DNA of 64,000 nucleotides, taken from NCBI RefSeq assembly GCF_026340675.1, contig NZ_JAPEOX010000001.1, positions 2,480,001-2,544,000 on the forward strand, written 5' to 3'. Shown here in pieces: positions 58,923-64,000 of the stretch. Every line of letters begins with the position of its first letter. Position 1 is the first letter of the stretch. Under the pieces are notes generated by a model. The model searched no databases. It was not told the origin of the DNA and was given only the letters and a program-made list of their open reading frames with translations. A program made the position numbers and the translations under genes. The DNA is from Streptomyces sp. NBC_01264. GTDB lineage: Bacteria > Actinomycetota > Actinomycetes > Streptomycetales > Streptomycetaceae.

Positions 58923-61205
58923 ATGACCGGCCTGATCGCTTTTCGCGAGATCGTCCTGAAAGTTCACAGCAGATGCGATCTTGCTTGTGATCATTGCTAT
59001 GTCTACGAACACGCAGATCAGAGCTGGCGCGCCCGGCCGAAGGTGATCTCCCCCGAGGTGATCGCACAAACCGCGTCGCGGCTCGCCGAACACGCAAGGA
59101 CACACGCACTCCCCTCCGTCACGGTCATCCTTCACGGAGGGGAACCGCTTCTCGCGGGCACCGCCCGCCTCCGGCTCGTGTGCGAGGAATTCACCCGCGC
59201 CCTCGACGGCATCGCCGCCCTCGATCTGCGCATGCACACCAACGGCCTTCAGCTCAGCCGCCGTTACCTGGACCTCTTCGTGGAATTCGGCGTCAGCGTC
59301 AGCGTCTCCCTCGACGGGGACCGCGCGGCCAACGACCGCCACCGCCGCTTCGCCGACGGACGCACCAGCCACCCCCTGGTCCTGGCCGCCGTGGACCTCC
59401 TGCGCACCGAGCCCTACCGCCACCTCTACCAGGGCCTGCTCTGCACCATCGACGTGGCCAACGATCCCGTGGCCGTCCTCAACGCCCTCGTCGAACTTGC
59501 CCCGCCGCGCGTGGACTTCCTCCTCCCGCACGCCACCTGGCAGACGCCCCCGGTCCGCCCCGACGAGGCCCCCGACACCTACGCGCGCTGGCTGCTGCGG
59601 GTCTTCGACCACTGGGAGCGGCTCGGCCGCCCGGTCCCCGTACGGCTCTTCGACTCCCTGTTCTCCACCCTGGCCGGCGGTCCCAGCCTCACCGAGTCCC
59701 TCGGCCTCGCGCCCACCGATCTCGTCGTGGTGGAGACCGACGGGAACCTGGAGCAGGTCGACTCCCTGAAGAGCGCCTTCGAGGGGGCCGCCGCCACCGG
59801 GTTCAACGTCTTCGACCACGCCTTCGACCTGGTCGCCGCCCATCCCGGGGTCCGCGCCCGGCAACTGGGCCTGGCCGGCGTCAGCGACACGTGCCGCCGG
59901 TGCCCCGTCGTACGTTCGTGCGGCGGCGGGCTCTACACGCACCGCTACAAGGCCGCTCCGGGCGCGGAAGCCGCAGCGGAAGCCGCCGGGGACTTCGACA
60001 ACCCCTCGGTCTACTGCACCGACCTGCGCGAGCTCGTCGACGGCGTGGAGGGGCGTACGAGCACCCGCGCGAGCGCGCCGGAACTGTCCGACCCCACCGA
60101 GCTGGCCGCCGCCCAGGAGCAGCTCACCCGGGACCTGCTCGCCCTTCTGAACGACCGCCGCACGGGTGATTCCGACTGGGACCGGGCCTGGGGGGTGCTG
60201 GGCGCCGTGGAGCGGGCCGGGCGGGCGGGCGCGGACGCGCTGGACGCCGTACTGGCCCACCCCTTCACCCGGACCTGGGTCATGGCCTGCCTCGACCCCG
60301 CGCAGGCGGGCCCCGCCGCCCCGCAGGCGGCCCGCAGGCTGACCGCACTGGCCGCCGCCGCCGTGCTGCGCGGCCGGCTCGACCTGCCCGCCGAGGTGCT
60401 CTACCGGGACGGCGAGGTGTACCTGCCGACGCTCGGCCTGCTGCGCCTGGGCGAGCCCGGCACCGAAGGGCGGGCCGCGCTGCGCGCCGCCGACGGGGGG
60501 TACGCCGTCCGCGAGGAGGGCCGCGCCGAGCACCGCTTCGGGCCCGGTGCCAGTGACGCGCGCTGGCAGCCCGTACGCACCTGGTCGCCCGGGCCGGACG
60601 CGGCCCCGGTGGCGCTGGAGGACCTGGATCCGCACCGCAACTGCTTCGCCCGCCCGCCCAGGCTGCGGCTCGGCGCCGGGGAGGCCGAGGAGTGGCGGGG
60701 GCGCCTCGACGCGGCGTGGGCGCTGCTGCACGCCTCGGTGCCCGAGTTCGCGCGGGCGGCCGCCACCGGGCTGACCACGCTGACCCCGCTCGCGGGCGGT
60801 CCGCGGACCGCCGACTGGGGCGAGGCCGGGCGGCACGGTCCGGGCGCGCTCGGAGTGCCGTACGCGGCGGGGGTAGCGGAGACCGCGCTCGCGCTGCTGA
60901 CCGGGCGGCGGCGGGCCGGGCTCCAGGCGCTGACCGAGGTGGCCGACCTGTACGCGCTGGACGGGGAGTGGCAGCACCCCTCCCCGTGGCGCGAGCGCCC
61001 GGTCCCGGTGTCGCGGCTGCTGGCCGACGTCCACGAGCGGGTGGCCGTGGAGGCCTACCGGCGGGCCACCGCGGCGGCGGAGCCGGGCGGTCTCGACCGG
61101 ATCAACCGGGCGCTGGACCGGCTGTCGGGGGCGGCGGAGCTGACGAGCACCGGCAAGCGTCTCGTGGAGCAGCTCCGCTGGGAACTGAAGGCGGTCGACG
61201 CGTGA
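58923..61205 (+). CDS. fxsB: FxsB, radical SAM/SPASM peptide-modifying enzyme with HExxH-family C-terminus
   Basis: The radical SAM cluster is CDLACDHC (Cys18, 22, 25) followed by YVYEHADQSW; HGGEPLL is at 71-77. A SPASM-like set lies at Cys324, 327, 333 and 365 (CRRCPVVRSCGGGLYTHRY, SVYC). Residues about 420-760 align in pattern with the mod_HExxH family fused to many FxsB (late HPSPWRERPVPVSRLLADVHERVAVEAYRR), but where HExxH is expected I read AETAL (652-656), so that half has probably lost its metal site. The first 25 codons use AT-rich codons unlike the rest. ATG 58923; the end overlaps the next gene by GTGA. Confidence 0.92.
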   Translation: MTGLIAFREIVLKVHSRCDLACDHCYVYEHADQSWRARPKVISPEVIAQTASRLAEHARTHALPSVTVILHGGEPLLAGTARLRLVCEEFTRALDGIAALDLRMHTNGLQLSRRYLDLFVEFGVSVSVSLDGDRAANDRHRRFADGRTSHPLVLAAVDLLRTEPYRHLYQGLLCTIDVANDPVAVLNALVELAPPRVDFLLPHATWQTPPVRPDEAPDTYARWLLRVFDHWERLGRPVPVRLFDSLFSTLAGGPSLTESLGLAPTDLVVVETDGNLEQVDSLKSAFEGAAATGFNVFDHAFDLVAAHPGVRARQLGLAGVSDTCRRCPVVRSCGGGLYTHRYKAAPGAEAAAEAAGDFDNPSVYCTDLRELVDGVEGRTSTRASAPELSDPTELAAAQEQLTRDLLALLNDRRTGDSDWDRAWGVLGAVERAGRAGADALDAVLAHPFTRTWVMACLDPAQAGPAAPQAARRLTALAAAAVLRGRLDLPAEVLYRDGEVYLPTLGLLRLGEPGTEGRAALRAADGGYAVREEGRAEHRFGPGASDARWQPVRTWSPGPDAAPVALEDLDPHRNCFARPPRLRLGAGEAEEWRGRLDAAWALLHASVPEFARAAATGLTTLTPLAGGPRTADWGEAGRHGPGALGVPYAAGVAETALALLTGRRRAGLQALTEVADLYALDGEWQHPSPWRERPVPVSRLLADVHERVAVEAYRRATAAAEPGGLDRINRALDRLSGAAELTSTGKRLVEQLRWELKAVDA

Positions 61206-62053
61206 CGGGGGGCCCCGCCGGCCCCCTCCGGGGCCTCCCCGGCCCCCTCACCGGCCTCGCCGCCTCCCTCCGCGCCCTCGGTGTGCGCCCCGGCATGCGC
61301 CTCCTGGTGCACGCCTCGCTCCGCGGCACCGGCCTGCGCGCCGAGGAGCTGCGGGACGCCCTGCTCGCCGCCGTCGGGGCGGGCGGCACCCTCGCGGCGC
61401 CGGCCTTCACCCCGCAGAACTCCAAGTCCTCCACCGCGCACCTGGCACGGATCGCGGGCCTCTCCGAGGAGGGCGTACGGGCCTTTCGCGCGGGGATGCC
61501 CGCCTTCGATCCGGAGCACACCCCGAGCCACGGCATGGGGGTCCTCGCCGAGGCGGTGCGCACCGCCCCGGGAGCGGCCCGCAGCGGGCATCCGCAGACC
61601 TCTTTCGCCGCGGTCGGCGCAGGTGCCCGGGAACTGTGTGCGGGGCACCCGCTGACCAGCCATTTGGGTGAGGAATCACCCCTGGGAAAGATGTGCTGGG
61701 AGGGGTGGAAGGTACTCATGATCAATGTGGGATTTTCCGTATGCACCGCTTTCCATCTCGCGGAGTATCGAATTCCGAAGCCCCCCTTGCGCATGTACGA
61801 GTGTGTGGTGAAGGTGAACCTTCCGGGGTCTTCAGGGGGGCAGCCCTGTCACGGAAAAGAGGCGCCTAAGCGGGAAGGGTGGACCGCGTACGAGGACATC
61901 GCGCTGGATGACAGCGATTTCGCCGAGATCGGCAGGGCGTTCCCGGAAGACCGGATGCGCCGGGGGTGGATCGGCGGAGCATCGACCATGCTCTTCGCCC
62001 TTCCGCATGCCGTCGATCACGCGCTTGAATGGATGACCGAAAACAGACGCTGA
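61202..62053 (+). CDS. aminoglycoside N3-acetyltransferase family protein
   Basis: The 283-aa protein has the AAC(3) landmarks RLLVHASLRGTGL, GTLAAPAFT, SHGMGVLAEAVR, RSGHPQTSFAAVG, HPLTSHLGEESPLGKM and VGFSVCTAFHLAEYR (catalytic His region). It starts at a GTG overlapping the fxsB stop, so it is translationally coupled in a peptide-modification cluster rather than standing in a resistance context. An acetyl-CoA-dependent step on the peptide product is one possibility; aminoglycoside acetylation is the other. A patch near 61680-61870 is AT-richer than the rest. Confidence 0.88.
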   Translation: MTGGPAGPLRGLPGPLTGLAASLRALGVRPGMRLLVHASLRGTGLRAEELRDALLAAVGAGGTLAAPAFTPQNSKSSTAHLARIAGLSEEGVRAFRAGMPAFDPEHTPSHGMGVLAEAVRTAPGAARSGHPQTSFAAVGAGARELCAGHPLTSHLGEESPLGKMCWEGWKVLMINVGFSVCTAFHLAEYRIPKPPLRMYECVVKVNLPGSSGGQPCHGKEAPKREGWTAYEDIALDDSDFAEIGRAFPEDRMRRGWIGGASTMLFALPHAVDHALEWMTENRR

Positions 62054-62132
62054 TTGACTGAACGATGAGGGGATGTGGCGGAGCAGCTCCGGAATGATGT
62101 TTCTTCGCTCGCATCTTCGGGACGGGGGTCGT

Positions 62133-63524
62133 GTGCCCGCATCAGTGCAGCCGTACTTTTTTCTCAGTTATGCGCATACACCGAGGTTCGGGGCGGGAGG
62201 ACCAGACCCGGACATGTGGGTGGAGCGGCTTTTCCGCGACCTCTGCAGCCATGTCATGGCACTGACGAACCTGCCCGCGGGAGCCGAGGCCGGCTTCATG
62301 GACCGGGAGATACGCAGCGGTGAGGGCTGGTCGGAACGACTCGGGGCGGCTCTCGCCACCTGCCGGGTCTTCGTCCCCCTGTTCTCGCCGCGCTACTTCG
62401 CCAGCGAGATGTGCGGGAAGGAATGGTTCGCCTTCGCGCAGCGCACCATCCACCACGTGGCACTCAGCAATCAGCCCGCCGAGGCCATCGTTCCCGCGTT
62501 ATGGGTGCCGGTACCGCCCTCCCAACTACCCCTTCCCGCCGAGCGGTTGCAGTTCAACCACAACACCTTCGGCGAGCGGTACGTCACCGACGGGCTCTAC
62601 GGCCTGATCAAACTGCGGGGCTACGCCGAGCAGTACGAGAGCGCCGTGTACGAACTCGCCAAACGGATCGTCCGGGTCGCCGAGACCGTCCGGCTCGACC
62701 CGATCCGGCCGCTCGACTACCGCCTCGTGCCCAGCGCCTTCGGCTCCCCGGGCAGCACTCCCGGGCCCACCGCCCGCACCCTGCACGTCACCGTGGCCGC
62801 CGCCTCCCGGCACGATCTGCCCGAGGGCCGCAGCCCCGAGTACTACGGGGACAGCGCGCTGGACTGGAACCCGTACCACCCGGTCTCCCAACGGCCCATC
62901 GCCTACGTGGCCGAGGACCTGGTCCGCAACCTCAACTACCAGACGACGGTGGGCTCGTTCGACGACGAGGCCGGTCACTTCGACTCCAAACAGCCGCCGA
63001 CCCGGCCCGAGATCCTCATCGTGGACCGGTGGGCGGTGGAGGACGAGCAGCGCCGGCAGCGCCTGGCCGCCTTCGACCAGGAGTCCCGGCCGTGGATCAA
63101 CGTGGTCGTGCCGTGGAACCGGTACGACCACCAGAGCCGCGCGAAGGAGAGCGAGCTGGCCCACCGGCTCGAGGACACCATGCCCGTCAAGATGAGCCAG
63201 GGCCGGGCCGCCTGCCGGGCCGCCGCCAACGGCGTGGCCAACATGGAGACGCTCGGGCAGATCCTGCCGCAGGTGGTCGAGGCCGCCGCCCAGCAGTTCC
63301 TCAGACACGCCCAGGTCTATCCACCGGCCGGCAGCCCCGCCGCCGGAACCGAACGGCCCCGGCTGCTCGGTCCGATGGGGATGAACGGGCCGCCGGCTCC
63401 ACCACCGGCCCCCTTCCCGCCCACCGTGGGCGACACGGGCGACGGCTCCGGGCCGAGCGAGCGGGCCGGACTCACCGACAGCAACGACAACGACCGGGGG
63501 GACGCGGATGACATCGAGTCGTGA
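62133..63524 (+). CDS. fxsC: FxsC, TIR-like FxSxx-COOH system protein
   Basis: The 463-aa protein begins VPASVQPYFFLSYAHTP, a TIR-like first strand, followed by VERLFRDLCSHV, VFVPLFSPRYFASEMCGKEW and a C-terminal half (TLHVTVAAASRHDLP..., DWNPYHPVSQRPIAYVAEDLV..., INVVVPWNRYD) seen in FxsC proteins, ending in a Pro/Asp-rich tail. GTG 62133 is chosen after a G-rich ribosome site. A TTA leucine codon occurs at 62499-62501, suggesting dependence on the bldA tRNA. TIR-like folds can bind or cleave NAD+; the activity here is untested. Overlaps fxsT by 17 bases. Confidence 0.88.
   Translation: MPASVQPYFFLSYAHTPRFGAGGPDPDMWVERLFRDLCSHVMALTNLPAGAEAGFMDREIRSGEGWSERLGAALATCRVFVPLFSPRYFASEMCGKEWFAFAQRTIHHVALSNQPAEAIVPALWVPVPPSQLPLPAERLQFNHNTFGERYVTDGLYGLIKLRGYAEQYESAVYELAKRIVRVAETVRLDPIRPLDYRLVPSAFGSPGSTPGPTARTLHVTVAAASRHDLPEGRSPEYYGDSALDWNPYHPVSQRPIAYVAEDLVRNLNYQTTVGSFDDEAGHFDSKQPPTRPEILIVDRWAVEDEQRRQRLAAFDQESRPWINVVVPWNRYDHQSRAKESELAHRLEDTMPVKMSQGRAACRAAANGVANMETLGQILPQVVEAAAQQFLRHAQVYPPAGSPAAGTERPRLLGPMGMNGPPAPPPAPFPPTVGDTGDGSGPSERAGLTDSNDNDRGDADDIES
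62499..62501 (+). promoter_or_regulatory. TTA codon in fxsC (possible bldA control)
   Basis: In-frame TTA within the segment for IVPALWVPVP. TTA codons are rare in streptomycetes and make translation depend on the developmentally regulated bldA leucyl-tRNA. Confidence 0.75.
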
Positions 63525-64000
63525 CAGCCAGAGCCATGACAGCCAGCACGACAGCCGTGACGAGCACCGCGAGGGGCGCATCGTCACCTTCTACTCCTAC
63601 AAGGGCGGCACCGGCCGCACGATGGCACTGGCCAACACCGCCTGGATCCTCGCCGCCAACGGCAAGCGGGTCCTCGCGGTGGACTGGGACCTGGAGGCTC
63701 CCGGCCTGCACCGCTTCTTCCACCCCTTCCTGGACCCCTCCACCCTCGGCGCCACCACCGGGGTCATCGACCTGATCAGCGAGTACGCGTGGGCGGCCAC
63801 CAGCCCGGTGCAGCGCGCCGACGACTGGCACAAGGACTACGCGCGGATCCAGCCGCACGCCGTCTCGCTCACCCCCGAGACCCTCGGCTGGGAGTTCCCC
63901 GACGGCGGGACCCTCGACTTCGTCTCGGCGGGCCGGCAGAACCGCGAGTACTCGGCGACCGTCTCGACCTTCGACTGGGACAACTTCTACGACCGCCTCG
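63508..64000 (+). CDS. fxsT: FxsT, ParA-like/TPR FxSxx-COOH system protein, 3' partial
   Basis: ATG 63508 (GGGGGGAC upstream) opens a frame that runs to the window end and overlaps fxsC by 17 bases. After a hydrophilic start (MTSSRDSQSHDSQHDSRDEH) comes IVTFYSYKGGTGRTMALANTAW, a deviant Walker A of ParA/MinD type, and VLAVDWDLEAPGLHRFF (switch region). Complete FxsT proteins continue with an NTPase and tetratricopeptide repeats, which lie beyond the edge. Identification rests on the N-terminal domain plus its place after fxsC. Confidence 0.85.
   Translation, partial: MTSSRDSQSHDSQHDSRDEHREGRIVTFYSYKGGTGRTMALANTAWILAANGKRVLAVDWDLEAPGLHRFFHPFLDPSTLGATTGVIDLISEYAWAATSPVQRADDWHKDYARIQPHAVSLTPETLGWEFPDGGTLDFVSAGRQNREYSATVSTFDWDNFYDRL

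Noticed and set aside
1..64000. Prophage, IS element or integrated plasmid
   Set aside because: No transposase, integrase, tRNA-flanked direct repeat or phage structural gene was seen; gene content and composition are even apart from local patches in the fxs cluster.

Overview
The window looks like chromosomal DNA of a high-GC actinomycete, almost certainly a Streptomyces. Coding is GC-rich throughout, GTG starts and ATGA/GTGA stop-start overlaps are frequent, several genes appear leaderless, and the intergenic GTCCGGCG(C/T)TTGAGGA-type repeat typical of the genus occurs twice. The gene families also fit: SoxR with an Fe-S motif, type-ISP specificity protein, DUF5925, LAETG-anchored LPMO and an FxSxx-COOH cluster. 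I saw no rRNA, tRNA, CRISPR array or insertion sequence.

Layout. 1-4.3 kb: NamZ-type muramidase (cut by the window edge), an alpha/beta hydrolase, a zinc-ribbon protein and a degenerate BKACE paralogue. 4.3-12.7 kb: SoxR, then catabolic genes under two TetR circuits. One circuit uses TGAGCAAGCGCTTA sites (MaoC hydratase and its TetR). The other uses AAACTAGCG-type sites (acyl-CoA dehydrogenase, aldehyde and alcohol dehydrogenases, TetR). A CitMHS citrate carrier follows. 12.7-17.2 kb: a molybdopterin oxidoreductase and a truncated DhbE-like adenylation protein, separated by a GC-rich minisatellite. 17.2-23.2 kb: a minus-strand operon with a secreted beta-helix (NosD-like) protein, a His-Gly-Pro-tailed cupredoxin lipoprotein, a small proline-repeat ORF, a polytopic membrane protein and a TetR. 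23.4-25.5 kb: hmgA and gntR behind a promoter overlapped by a perfect inverted repeat.

25.5-43.8 kb is mixed core and accessory content: a 53-aa protein, a type-ISP specificity domain, TetR with a drug ABC exporter sharing twin operators, a CaiB-type CoA transferase, a Ser/Thr kinase, secreted lipases, a DUF5925 AAA protein, nitrobindin, GntR/GNAT, DUF402, a wall-anchored LPMO, membrane transporters and an OLD-like ATPase. 43.8-47.8 kb: a coupled three-gene unit of MoxR ATPase, zincin-vWA protein and an unrecognised 478-aa protein. 48-54 kb: MarR/MFS and TetR/NCS1-permease/amidohydrolase modules, each with a clear operator. 54.3-57.2 kb: bifunctional AdhE with a Rex operator upstream.

The most interesting part is 58.7-64 kb, an FxSxx-COOH RiPP-like cluster: fxsA, fxsB, an aminoglycoside N3-acetyltransferase homologue, fxsC and the start of fxsT. 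Its FxsB carries a C-terminal domain in which the HExxH motif appears lost, and fxsC contains a TTA codon, suggesting bldA control. The family is named in databases, but as far as I know its product and function are not experimentally established.
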